Source: an uncultured Collinsella sp. (GTDB taxonomy: Bacteria; Actinomycetota; Coriobacteriia; Coriobacteriales; Coriobacteriaceae). From it: DNA of 26,515 bases. The DNA is taken from NCBI GenBank assembly GCA_900761995.1, contig CAAFEY010000174.1, positions 1-26,515 on the forward strand, given 5' to 3'. Positions 1 through 8,660 of this stretch are shown here, piece by piece. How positions within the stretch are numbered: the first letter of the stretch is position 1; the number at the start of each line of letters is the position of its first letter. A model generated the notes under the pieces. That model was given only the letters and a program-made list of their open reading frames with translations. It was not told the origin of the DNA and made no database searches. Position numbers and translations under genes: made by a program.

Positions 1-79
1 ACGCGGCCGCGCGTGCGGCGTCCGGGGGCTTCTGGATATGTATACGCATGCGCGGGCGGCACGCCGCTCGACGCTTACA

Positions 80-112
80 CCCCGTGCATGCGCAAAAAGC
101 ACCTGCACGGGG
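80..112. repeat. Inverted repeat / hairpin
   Basis: Perfect 9-bp arms (80-88 and 104-112) enclose a 15-nt A-rich loop. There is no T-tract on either side, so it is not an obvious intrinsic terminator. It may belong to a gene left of the window. Confidence 0.4.
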
Positions 113-159
113 TCATCGACTGTATGGTCGAGGTTTGGATTTCACCTGTAACCTTTCTC

Positions 160-189
160 TTGACCCTCATTAACCGCAGTAACTATAGC
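160..189 (+). promoter_or_regulatory. Promoter-like -35/-10 pair with no gene downstream
   Basis: TTGACC at 160-165 and TATAGC at 184-189, separated by 18 bp, fit a housekeeping-sigma promoter on the plus strand. The only gene downstream is antisense (302-1708, minus). If active, it would give a short RNA running toward the 3' end of that gene. Seen by eye only; AT-rich spacers produce chance matches. Confidence 0.3.
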
Positions 190-263
190 ATCAGCATCGC
201 CCTGCGGCATCGAATTTATGCGCTGCACATTGCAGGCATACCAAACGCTGACGCATCCGTGAC

Positions 264-304
264 ATAGCCGTTGGGGACGTTCTTAAACGACTACCCAATG
301 ACTA
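264..304. repeat. REP-like mini-hairpin unit A
   Basis: The unit carries the core TTGGGGACGTTCTTAAACGA (271-290), followed by CTA and then CCCAATGACTA. The 23 nt at 271-293 match the reverse complement of 8806-8828 exactly. The flanks pair imperfectly (..CGTT with AACG..). The element runs into the stop codon (302-304) of the neighbouring minus-strand gene. It belongs to the same family as the units at 8661-8834. Confidence 0.6.
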
Positions 305-1708
305 CTCTGTGGTGTCGTCGTCCTCGGCAAGTTGGGGGAACACGGCGTCCTTGGGCATGGTGACCTTCGTCAGCGAGGTGAGCTTTTTGCTCAGCGACGT
401 GTCCGTCTTGACCAGGTCGCTGAGCGTCACGATCTTGTAGCCGTCGGCAATGAGGCCGTCGATAATCTGCGGCAGCGCCTCGAGTGTCTGCTCGGCGCAT
501 TCGTCTCTATCGGTGAGCAGCACGATATTGCCCGGCGTCACCGAATCGAGCACCGTCGAGACCTGTTCGTCGGCACCGTTGAGCAGCCAGTCGCCCGAGT
601 CGATATTCCACGAGACCACGGCGGAGACCAGGTCCATCGCATCAATCCAGTTTTGCTCGTCAAAGGCAGCGTAGGGAGCACGCAGCAGCATCGTCTTCAC
701 GCCGGTCGCCGACTTAATCGCATCGGTGCCTTTCGTGATCTGTTCACGTACTGCCTCACGGTCCTGACCCTTGAGCGAATCGTCGCTGTAGCTGTTGGAT
801 CCGATCTCGCACCCGGCATCGACAATCGCCTTGGCCGTGGCAGGCGAGGCCTCGGCCGCATCGCCCGAAAGGAAGAACGTCGCGGTGACGCCCTTTTCCT
901 TGAGCACCTGCAAGATCTGCTTGGTAGCGCCGCTCGGACCCTCGTCAAACGTCAGCGCCACGTACTTTTTGTTGCCCTTGGGCGCCACGCTGGCGCACGC
1001 AACAACGCAATCGGTGGCGGGCACAACCTCGCCGCGGTCTTGCGTCTTGCCCGACTGCTCACCAACCCACACCTCGGAGCGGCCCTGGACACCCCACGTC
1101 TGCACATACTCGATAGCGCCCGTACCCTCGACCTTGAGCTTGGGCTCGATAACCGTAGCCTGAACCTCGTGCTTCTCGTAGGTGTTGCGGCCATCCTTGA
1201 CCGTCACCTTCTCGCCGCCCTCAAGTTCGCGGCTATCCCATTTGCCCTGCTTCACGCGCTTGCCGTCGACCTTCACCGACAGCTTTTCGCCCCCATGGCG
1301 CTTGAGCACGCTGTCATCGACGGCCAGCAGGTCGCCTGCGTCGTAGGTGTCAGTCAAATCCTGTTCGTCGATGAGATTCTGCAGCGTAGAGCCCACGCGC
1401 ACCGCGGTCTTCTGGCCGTTGAGTTCCACGTCCACGCTGCGGTTGACGTAGCCCACGACGGCAGCGATAAACAGCACGAGCGCACAGCCCACGGCGATGA
1501 GCGCATAGGGCAGGCGAGACGAACGACGGGGTGTGCGGCTGTTGCCGATGCGCGCGCTGCGATCGCTAAAGCCGCGGCTATGGTTGAGATACATCGCGCC
1601 GGGCTTACGGTGACGCTTGCGCTGACCGCTGGGCAGCTGCCCCAGGTCGCGGCGCGCCGTCGGACGCGCACCCGAACGCCCGTTTAAGTTGGATCCGTTT
1701 TGGCGCAT
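302..1708 (-). CDS. Membrane-anchored polysaccharide-deacetylase-fold (NodB) protein, probably not a classical deacetylase
   Basis: 468 residues. A basic, Arg-rich N-terminus (1-66) is followed by one membrane segment (about 69-87), an extracytoplasmic domain resembling the DUF348/ubiquitin-like domains of cell-wall proteins (about 88-200, inference) and a NodB-like domain (about 245-435). NodB motif 1 reads TFDEGP (253-258), RAPY (343-346) is kept and so is the WNIDSGDW block (367-374). Motif 2, normally HS/TxxH, reads NSYSDD (305-310) with no histidine, and the motif 5 LxH reads LLTD (397-400). Family knowledge: those histidines bind the metal or act in catalysis, so a zinc-dependent N-deacetylase is unlikely. 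The start is supported by a GGGGGAGGG ribosome site just upstream. It probably acts at the peptidoglycan surface, as a binding protein or an enzyme with altered chemistry. Confidence 0.85.
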   Translation of the reverse strand: MRQNGSNLNGRSGARPTARRDLGQLPSGQRKRHRKPGAMYLNHSRGFSDRSARIGNSRTPRRSSRLPYALIAVGCALVLFIAAVVGYVNRSVDVELNGQKTAVRVGSTLQNLIDEQDLTDTYDAGDLLAVDDSVLKRHGGEKLSVKVDGKRVKQGKWDSRELEGGEKVTVKDGRNTYEKHEVQATVIEPKLKVEGTGAIEYVQTWGVQGRSEVWVGEQSGKTQDRGEVVPATDCVVACASVAPKGNKKYVALTFDEGPSGATKQILQVLKEKGVTATFFLSGDAAEASPATAKAIVDAGCEIGSNSYSDDSLKGQDREAVREQITKGTDAIKSATGVKTMLLRAPYAAFDEQNWIDAMDLVSAVVSWNIDSGDWLLNGADEQVSTVLDSVTPGNIVLLTDRDECAEQTLEALPQIIDGLIADGYKIVTLSDLVKTDTSLSKKLTSLTKVTMPKDAVFPQLAEDDDTTE

Positions 1709-1729
1709 GTGCCCTCCCCCATAAACACA

Positions 1730-1759
1730 GCAAGCCGGAGCAACAGGTCTCCGGCTTGC
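1730..1759 (-). terminator. Strong hairpin between the PRC-barrel gene and the NodB-like gene
   Basis: Perfect 11-bp stem (1730-1740 with 1749-1759) and an 8-nt loop, lying 22 nt after the stop of the PRC-barrel gene on the minus strand. The following minus-strand bases are TGTGTTTATG, a weak T-tract. It could terminate, or only attenuate, transcription into the NodB-like gene, whose start is 21 bp further on. It could also protect the upstream message. Confidence 0.6.
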
Positions 1760-1780
1760 CTCCCATCATTTGGTACGTCG

Positions 1781-2536
1781 CTATTTTGTAGCTTTTGACG
1801 AGCCTCCGCTCGCCTTTTGGTATTCGTCCTTAAAGGCCTTGAACATGCCGCGCGTCTTGCCGAGCTGCTTGCCCAGTGCGCGACTGCCCTTGTCCACGGC
1901 AACCGATCCCTTGTCGTCGAGCACCTTGGCGCCCTTTTTGACCTTGTCGCCCACCACGACGCTGGCCTCGGCGGCCTTGGCAGCCGCACCGCCCGAATAC
2001 CCGAGCGACTTGACCTCGTCCGAAACAATCATCGCGCCGTCCGCATAGCCGCGCAGCATCGTCGGCGGCACCTGCGTGTCACCAACCAAAACACTCGAAG
2101 CAGCACCGGCAGTCACATAGAATGCCTGCACGATGCCCGAGCGTGGCTTGAACTCCACGTCCGAGCAATAGCCCACGACGTCGCCCGATTCCGTGCGCAC
2201 GTCCATACCGACCCAGATGATGCAATCGTCCAGGTTGATGTCGAGGCGCTTGGCGGCGGCGGCATCGTAGGTGCCCTTGACGTCATCGACCGCGATGGCG
2301 CCCTCGTAGACACCAATGGCGTCGAGCGCTACGAATCGGTCGGGGCGCTCGATCATGCCCGCGATATCGGACTGGCGGACCATAAAGCCGACCACGCGCG
2401 TACCGCCCGGGGTAAAGACCGGAAAGTGAATCTTTCCGAGCTTTTTAGGGCTACGCGGCGTGCCGTCCTTTTTGGTGCGCTTGTCCTCGGTAGGCTTGCG
2501 ATAGATCTTGGCACCGACAAAATCCCCGGCGCGCAT
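1781..2536 (-). CDS. PRC-barrel domain protein
   Basis: 251 residues, no signal peptide and no membrane segment. Two PRC-barrel-like halves are visible: residues 1-90 (starting RAGDFVGAKIY, with a long KRTKKDG-rich loop and the phrase VVGFMVRQ) and about 105-180 (CIIWVGMDVRTESGDVVGYCSDVEF...). A charged Lys/Ala-rich tail (about 190-251) follows. PRC barrels are small beta domains found in RimM, photosynthetic reaction-centre H subunits and many stress or envelope-associated proteins; the partner here is unknown. The ATG shares one base with the TAA stop of the upstream YtxH-like gene (TAATG), which implies translational coupling and a joint role, perhaps in envelope stress. Specific function not recognised. 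Confidence 0.8.
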   Translation of the reverse strand: MRAGDFVGAKIYRKPTEDKRTKKDGTPRSPKKLGKIHFPVFTPGGTRVVGFMVRQSDIAGMIERPDRFVALDAIGVYEGAIAVDDVKGTYDAAAAKRLDINLDDCIIWVGMDVRTESGDVVGYCSDVEFKPRSGIVQAFYVTAGAASSVLVGDTQVPPTMLRGYADGAMIVSDEVKSLGYSGGAAAKAAEASVVVGDKVKKGAKVLDDKGSVAVDKGSRALGKQLGKTRGMFKAFKDEYQKASGGSSKATK

Positions 2537-2925
2537 TATGCCTCGGTCGAGGGCTCCGCAGCCTCGGTATCAGCCTCGACGGCGTTCTCGACCACGACGT
2601 CGGCGGCAGGCGTCACGTTGCCGCCCGAAATGGCGTCGTTGAGCTGCTCGCGCAGCTGGTCCATGCGCTCGCGGGCCAGGTCAACCTTAGCGCGCAGGTC
2701 GTCGGTCTTGGCGTCGACCATCGGGCCAAAGTCATTCACCGCAGCACGGGCCTCCTCGGCGCTGTGCTCGTAGGTGTCGCGCATATTGTCCCAGGCGTCG
2801 TTGGCGATATCGGCAGCCATGGCGCGGGTCTCGGCGCCCGAGCGCGGGGCCAGAGCAACACCGACAATAGCGCCGGCAGCGGCACCAAAAAGTGCGCCGG
2901 AGACAAAGCTGAAAGTCTTACCCAT
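2536..2925 (-). CDS. YtxH-domain membrane-anchored protein
   Basis: 129 residues from the preferred ATG at 2925. That start follows AGGAGAGGA at a suitable distance; an in-frame start further upstream (2997) would put the ribosome site inside the gene. One hydrophobic glycine/alanine-rich segment (about 6-27) is followed by LAPRSGAETR, the typical YtxH-family junction. Then comes a long amphipathic, probably coiled-coil region (about 40-105) and an acidic Glu/Ala tail. YtxH-like proteins are small general-stress envelope proteins of Firmicutes and Actinobacteria with no established reaction. The stop codon overlaps the start of the PRC-barrel gene by one base, so the two form a translational pair. 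Confidence 0.85.
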   Translation of the reverse strand: MGKTFSFVSGALFGAAAGAIVGVALAPRSGAETRAMAADIANDAWDNMRDTYEHSAEEARAAVNDFGPMVDAKTDDLRAKVDLARERMDQLREQLNDAISGGNVTPAADVVVENAVEADTEAAEPSTEA

Positions 2926-2940
2926 GATCATTCCTCTCCT

Positions 2941-2982
2941 GCGGGCACGTCGGTGCCCACCGTTTGAATGCTGTCCATTATA
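2941..2982 (-). promoter_or_regulatory. Promoter -10 and leader hairpin for the YtxH/PRC pair
   Basis: On the minus strand a consensus TATAAT (2982 down to 2977) lies about 50 bp before the ATG at 2925. No good -35 is visible at 16-18 bp. Between the -10 and the AGGAGAGG ribosome site is a hairpin (GGGCAC/GTGCCC with a 4-nt loop, extended by flanking pairs, 2941-2960). Its position suits an mRNA-stability or translational element. Confidence 0.5.
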
Positions 2983-3061
2983 CCCGCAGCGCATCACTTG
3001 CCGCTCCGCTCATCTGCGTACGGCAAAGGCGCAGGTACGTGATGGTGATAAACGCGTAGGC

Positions 3062-3895
3062 CTACTCCTGGGGCATAGCCGGCATGGCAACCGTGGCACC
3101 CGGGTCCTCGCCGGCGCCGTCCACGAGCGGCAGGCCGCCCTCATGCGCAGGTCCTGCCGGAACCGTCGCCGCACCGCCAAAGACGGCAGCGGAGGCCTCG
3201 TGGTTCTCGGCAACCGCGCCCTCGGTATCAATCGCCACCTGGGGCTCGTCGTCAAAGTTGGGGACGCCCTGGGGCTCGGTGGGAACAGGCTCGGCGGTCG
3301 CATCGGCAACGGGCTCGGCATCGACCGGCACATCGCCCTCGTCAGCGCCCTCGCCCTCGGCGGCATCTTCGCCGTTCGCAGCGGCGACGGCCTCGTGAGG
3401 ATCCTTGCCCTCGGCCTCGGCGCGCATGCCCAGCACCAGGTTGCGCAGGCCCGCGACCGTGCCCTCCACGTCGGGGGCAGGCTGGTCGGCGTGCAGGTAC
3501 GCCCAGTCCATCATAAAGGTGGCCGAAGACAGCGCACCGATGGCCAGCGCGTCGTCGGGGCACGAAAGCTCAACCTCAAAGACGCGCTCGTCGTGCTCGC
3601 TTACGCGCGTGCGGCCGCACGAGATGCTGCCGGCAAGACCGGTCTCGTTCATGAGCTCGACCGTCACATGCTCAAGCAGATGGCAAAGCTCGGTCTGGCC
3701 CATGCAGTCCTGGAACTCGCGACCGGAATCACCCAGGCACAGGTGCTTGGCAATCGCCGGCACCAGGTAATACACGCGTGCCGTGGCCTCGATATCCTCC
3801 GAGGTCATGAGCGGCATGCCGGGGTTCACCAGCACATGCGCGCAGATCTTGTCCTCGCTGACGGTGACCTTAAGGATGTTGAACAGGCCTGCCAT
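3062..3895 (-). CDS. Stand-alone cyanophycin-synthetase N-terminal-like domain with acidic tail
   Basis: 277 residues. Residues about 20-155 follow the pattern of the CphA N-terminal domain: LVPAIAKHLC (44-53), then HLLEHVTVEL (72-81, compare HIVEHVALEL in CphA), GRTR (94-97) and a beta segment ending in an Ala-rich helix. The ATP-grasp and Mur-ligase modules that make cyanophycin are absent from this protein and from the window. The remainder (160-277) is Glu/Ala/Pro-rich and probably disordered. In CphA this domain binds or primes the polymer chain, so here it may bind a peptide or wall polymer, but this is inference. The start is supported by GGGGAGAG upstream. It lies 24 bp after the CBS-domain gene and is probably co-transcribed with it. 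The domain assignment rests on motif spacing read by eye. Confidence 0.65.
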   Translation of the reverse strand: MAGLFNILKVTVSEDKICAHVLVNPGMPLMTSEDIEATARVYYLVPAIAKHLCLGDSGREFQDCMGQTELCHLLEHVTVELMNETGLAGSISCGRTRVSEHDERVFEVELSCPDDALAIGALSSATFMMDWAYLHADQPAPDVEGTVAGLRNLVLGMRAEAEGKDPHEAVAAANGEDAAEGEGADEGDVPVDAEPVADATAEPVPTEPQGVPNFDDEPQVAIDTEGAVAENHEASAAVFGGAATVPAGPAHEGGLPLVDGAGEDPGATVAMPAMPQE

Positions 3896-3919
3896 AACTC
3901 TCCCCTACTCTTCCTTGCC

Positions 3920-5293
<1,374 letters not shown>

Positions 5294-5406
5294 CGGGAGT
5301 TTCTCGAACCTCCAAGATTCGGGACGTCAGGTCAAAACGTTGATGGCGGATAGGGCAGTTGCACCCGGCGGGCGCCCGGACGGGCCCGCGGGCGCAGGCG
5401 CGATCG

Positions 5407-6090
5407 CTAGATTACGAAGAGGATCACCGCCATGAACTGGAAGATACTGCCGGCGAGCACCCACAAGTGAAACACACTGTGCAGGTAGCGCACGTTTTTG
5501 GCGATATAGAACGGCACGCCCGCGGTGTAGCACACGCCGCCGACGGCGAGCAGGGCAAGTGCCACGGGGTTGAGCAGCGCCACAAGTTCGGGCAGCTTAA
5601 AGACAACGAGCCAGCCCATCAGCAGGTAGACCAGGCCGCTTACCCAGTGCGGTTGACGCTCGCGCATAAAGCACTCGAGGGCGATGCCGATAATGGCGAT
5701 GGCCCATACGGCAAAGAACAGCGCAGGGCCGCCGTCGTTTGCGAGCGTGATAAGGCAAAACGGCGTATAGCTGCCCGCAATGAGCAGGTAGATGCAGCTG
5801 TGGTCGATGATGCGAAACACGCGCTTGGCGCGCGCGGGCTGAATCGCGTGGTAGAGCGTGGAGGCTAGGTATTCGAGGATGATGCTGACACCATAGACAA
5901 TCGCCGCGGCCATGTGGGCCGGGCCTCCGCCGCGCAGGGCAGCGAATACGATCAGGAGCACCAGGCCCGCGATACCCAGCAGGCAGCCGACACCATGGGT
6001 GACGGAGTTCATGATCTCCTCGCCCACCGTGTAGTGTGGAACGGCCGCGGTCTTGGGTCGCGGCTTAGAACTGTCGCTCGAATCGGACAT
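5407..6090 (-). CDS. trhA: TrhA / hemolysin III family (PAQR-like) membrane protein
   Basis: 227 residues from the ATG at 6090. A TTG 18 bp upstream overlaps the TTGGAGGATG ribosome site and is not preferred. Seven hydrophobic segments are visible. Family signatures: TVGEEIMNSVTHGVG near the N-terminus, EYLASTLYHA in the second to third helix region, IDHSCIYLLIAGSYTPF, and HSVFHLWVLAGS near the C-terminus. These include the conserved Ser, His and Asp residues that coordinate metal in the CREST/PAQR superfamily. Members are named hemolysin III but are more probably membrane hydrolases or regulators of membrane energetics (family knowledge). It is the last gene of the left minus-strand block and is divergent from the alpha/beta hydrolase gene. 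Confidence 0.9.
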   Translation of the reverse strand: MSDSSDSSKPRPKTAAVPHYTVGEEIMNSVTHGVGCLLGIAGLVLLIVFAALRGGGPAHMAAAIVYGVSIILEYLASTLYHAIQPARAKRVFRIIDHSCIYLLIAGSYTPFCLITLANDGGPALFFAVWAIAIIGIALECFMRERQPHWVSGLVYLLMGWLVVFKLPELVALLNPVALALLAVGGVCYTAGVPFYIAKNVRYLHSVFHLWVLAGSIFQFMAVILFVI

Positions 6091-6197
6091 GCCGGTTACA
6101 TCCTCCAACGTAAAGAGTTCTCAACACTATATCAAAGCGTCTAGGTACGTGCGAAATTTGCACCATACGTGACCCTTTGTTTACCCATTCTTTGTCT

Positions 6198-6256
6198 GTT
6201 GACGCATCAACGGCGAACGTCCATAATGCGCTTGCATTAAATGTTGATGTATTAAC
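6198..6256 (+). promoter_or_regulatory. Promoter with two operator-like motifs before the alpha/beta hydrolase
   Basis: TTGACG (6199-6204), a 17-bp spacer and CATAAT (6222-6227) form a near-consensus promoter, with the start expected near 6234. GTTGACGCATCAAC (6198-6211) covers the -35. GTTGATGTATTAAC (6243-6256) lies just downstream of the predicted start. Both fit GTTGAYGYATYAAC, an inverted repeat GTTRA-N4-TYAAC, 45 bp apart. This layout is typical of a dimeric repressor that can block or loop the promoter. The regulator is unknown and is not encoded next to it. Confidence 0.6.
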
Positions 6257-6276
6257 ATCTTATAGGAAAGCTTCTT

Positions 6277-7242
6277 ATGTCTCAAAACGCACGTTCCCAT
6301 CGAAAGCTCAAGATAGCTGGCGTCGTTGCGCTGGTGCTCGTTGTCGCGCTGCTGGGGTTTGCCGGCAACTTCTTGTTCGACTTTGCCCTGAATCCCCGCG
6401 CGCCATACACCATGAAGATGATGCAGGACGGCAAGGACGCCGAAAAGGGCGAGCAGATGGACGCCGAGGAGGGCGAGGCGCGGGCGTGGTTTAAAGAGAA
6501 CCGCGAGAGCAGCAGCCTCACCGCGGACGACGGGACCGAGCTTGCCGCCTGGTATTTTGCTGCGTCGGAGAGCACGCACGACTACGCCGTCTGCCTGCAT
6601 GGATATACCAACGAGCCCATCGGTATGGCCCGATACGTCAAGCGATTCCACGACCGCGGCATGAACGTACTCGCACCCGCCGCCCGCGCCCACGAGCGCT
6701 CCGGCGGCAACTATATCGGCATGGGCTGGCCCGAGCGCCTTGACATCGTCGCATGGATCGAGCGAATCGTTCAGGCTGACCCCGAGGCACGTATCCTGGT
6801 CTTTGGCGAGTCGATGGGTGCGGCAACCGCCATGAACGTCGCGGGGGAATCTCTGCCCGCAAACGTGAAATGCATTATCGAGGACTGCGGTTATACGAGT
6901 GTTTGGGACGAGTTTTCCCTGCAGCTCAAGGACGTGTTCGGCCTGCCCAGCTTTCCCTTGCTTGATGTAGCAAACTTGGTGTGCAACGTGCGCGCGGGCT
7001 ACGACTTTCATAAGGCGAGCAGTGTGGAGCAACTCAAACACGCGACGGTTCCCATGCTGTTTATCCACGGCGACCAAGACACCTTTGTGCCGTACAGCAT
7101 GCTCGACCAAAACTACGACGCATGCGCCAGCAAGGTCAAGCAAAAGCTCACTATCCATGGCGCCACCCACGCCAAGAGCGCGCAGGTCGACCCCGAACTC
7201 TACTGGAACACGGTCGACAACTTCCTCGACGAGTATTTTTAG
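6277..7242 (+). CDS. Membrane-anchored alpha/beta hydrolase
   Basis: 321 residues. One N-terminal membrane helix (about 11-30) probably anchors the enzyme with the catalytic domain outside. The fold signature LHGYTN (107-112) forms the oxyanion region. The nucleophile is Ser179 in GESMG, the acid is probably Asp268 in HGDQDTFVP and the base is His298 in GATHAKS, so the triad is complete. It resembles the BEM46/YqkD/FrsA-like serine hydrolases of Gram-positives, which act on unknown esters or peptides. The ATG follows TAGGAAAG. It has its own promoter with operator-like sites and a strong terminator, so it is probably a single-gene unit. The substrate cannot be read from the sequence. Confidence 0.9.
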   Translation: MSQNARSHRKLKIAGVVALVLVVALLGFAGNFLFDFALNPRAPYTMKMMQDGKDAEKGEQMDAEEGEARAWFKENRESSSLTADDGTELAAWYFAASESTHDYAVCLHGYTNEPIGMARYVKRFHDRGMNVLAPAARAHERSGGNYIGMGWPERLDIVAWIERIVQADPEARILVFGESMGAATAMNVAGESLPANVKCIIEDCGYTSVWDEFSLQLKDVFGLPSFPLLDVANLVCNVRAGYDFHKASSVEQLKHATVPMLFIHGDQDTFVPYSMLDQNYDACASKVKQKLTIHGATHAKSAQVDPELYWNTVDNFLDEYF

Positions 7243-7287
7243 GAAATAGGACGGTTTACTGGTCTATCTGACCCCCTAGCACTTCCA

Positions 7288-7326
7288 AAAAGCCGCCCGT
7301 GGGCACTGTGCTCACGGGCGGCTTTT
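7288..7326. terminator. Bidirectional intrinsic terminator
   Basis: A perfect 14-bp stem (7288-7301 with 7313-7326) encloses an 11-nt loop. It has A-runs on the left and T-runs on the right, so it can end both the plus-strand hydrolase gene and the minus-strand DUF362 gene that converge on it. Confidence 0.9.
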
Positions 7327-7373
7327 GCTAACGTTGCGCTACAAAAGCGCTTGATATGTCCAATAGACAGGTG

Positions 7374-8579
7374 TTACTTGACCTCGATAAGCTCGTACTT
7401 GCTCGTGCCCAGGCCGATCTTCTCGGCGTGCGCGATGCACACGCGCCAGTCGGTGTCGGGATGCGTGATGCAGAAGGGATCCTTGGCCTGCTCGCCCTCC
7501 AGATGCTCGTGGTTGTGCTCCATCTTGGCCGCGCTATCGGTGAGCTCGGTGTTGGGCAGCGGCTCGGATGCCATGACGGCATCGGCGCAGGCCTGGTCGA
7601 TGGCGACCGGGTCGAAGCTCGCGAACATGCCGATGTCGTTGACGATAGGCGTATCGTTTTCGGGATGGCAGTCGCAGTTGGGACTGATGTCCATGGCAAG
7701 CGAGATGTGGAAGCTCGGACGGCCGTCGACAACGGCCTTTGTATACTCGGCGATCTTGCAGTTGAGCACGTCGGCCGCGGCGTCATAGCCGGGCTTGATG
7801 CAGTCCTGGTTGCATGCCGCAATGCAGCGTCCGCAGCCCACGCAGCGATCGTGATCGATGGTGGCCACGTGCACCGTGCGAGTAGCGCCGCTGGCAAGCT
7901 CGCGCTCGCGGGTGTCGTCAAACGAGATGGCGTTGTGCGCGCAGATCTTTTCGCAGGCATGGCAGCCAACGCAGTGCTCGGTCGCGACGTTCGGCTTGCC
8001 GGCGGCATGCTGCTCCATCTTGCCGGCGCGGCTGCCGCCACCCATACCCAGGTTCTTCATGGCGCCGCCAAAGCCGGCCTGCTCATGGCCCTTAAAGTGG
8101 GTGAGGCTGATCACGATATCGGCATCCATGAGCGCCTGACCGATCTTGGCCTCGTGCACGTACTCGCCGCCCTCGACCGGGACGAGTGCCTCGTCGGTGC
8201 CCTTGAGGCCGTCGGCGATGATGATCTGGCAACCCGTGGCATACGGGGTAAAGCCGTTCTGGTAGGCGGTGTCGATGTGCTCGAGCGCGTTTTTGCGGCT
8301 ACCCACATAGAGCGTATTGCAGTCGGTGAGGAAGGGCTTGCCGCCCAGCTCCTTCACGACATCCGCGACGGCGCGGGCGTAGTTGGGGCGCAAAAAGCTC
8401 AGGTTGCCCAGCTCGCCAAAGTGAATCTTGATGGCGACGAACTTGTTCTCAAAGTCGATCTGCTCGATACCGGCGTGACGGATGAGGCGCTTGAGCTTGT
8501 CGAGCTGGCTCTCGCGAGCATGCGTGCGCAGGTTGGTGAAGTACACCTTGGCGGGTGCTGCGGGTGTAGTTGCGGTCAT
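7374..8579 (-). CDS. DUF362 protein with two [4Fe-4S] ferredoxin motifs
   Basis: 401 residues, soluble. The N-terminal part carries the DUF362 pattern (VAIKIHFGE near 48-56, FLTDCNTLY, ISLTHFKGHEQAGFGGAMKNLGMG near 157-180). Two Cx2Cx2Cx3C motifs (C203/206/209/213 and C246/249/252/256) form a ferredoxin-like insert. DUF362 follows again after it (MDISPNCDCHPEND, and FDPVAIDQAC, which typifies the C-terminal half). These proteins are common in anaerobes. They are thought to carry electrons or to serve in cofactor chemistry, but the reaction is not established. The ribosome site GAGGGG lies 9-10 nt upstream of the ATG. It is a monocistronic unit facing the terminator at 7288-7326. Confidence 0.9.
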   Translation of the reverse strand: MTATTPAAPAKVYFTNLRTHARESQLDKLKRLIRHAGIEQIDFENKFVAIKIHFGELGNLSFLRPNYARAVADVVKELGGKPFLTDCNTLYVGSRKNALEHIDTAYQNGFTPYATGCQIIIADGLKGTDEALVPVEGGEYVHEAKIGQALMDADIVISLTHFKGHEQAGFGGAMKNLGMGGGSRAGKMEQHAAGKPNVATEHCVGCHACEKICAHNAISFDDTRERELASGATRTVHVATIDHDRCVGCGRCIAACNQDCIKPGYDAAADVLNCKIAEYTKAVVDGRPSFHISLAMDISPNCDCHPENDTPIVNDIGMFASFDPVAIDQACADAVMASEPLPNTELTDSAAKMEHNHEHLEGEQAKDPFCITHPDTDWRVCIAHAEKIGLGTSKYELIEVK

Positions 8580-8660
8580 AGATATATCCCCTCGGTCTAT
8601 ATGGCGTTACAGACATAGAGGATGGTACCCGCTGAAGTAGGGTCAAAGTCAAGCGCGAAA

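Larger units (their letters stand above)
1..301. other. Intergenic left edge, no convincing gene
   Basis: This stretch lies downstream of the minus-strand gene that ends at 302. An 84-codon plus-strand frame runs from 13 to 267, but it has no ribosome binding site, no recognisable domain and an atypical composition, so I do not call it a gene. Visible structure: a 9-bp perfect inverted repeat (80-88 with 104-112, CCCCGTGCA/TGCACGGGG), a promoter-like TTGACC (160-165) with an 18-bp spacer and TATAGC (184-189) on the plus strand, and a REP-like hairpin unit at 264-304. A short non-coding RNA starting near 196 is possible but unproven. Confidence 0.5.

Noticed and set aside
13..267. 84-codon plus-strand open frame at the left edge
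   Set aside because: No ribosome site, no domain and unlikely composition. It crosses an inverted repeat and a promoter-like pair.
2926..2997. Upstream start (2997) for the YtxH-like protein
   Set aside because: It adds 24 residues of Arg/His-rich sequence before the membrane helix and covers the leader hairpin, the -10 region and the AGGAGAGG ribosome site.
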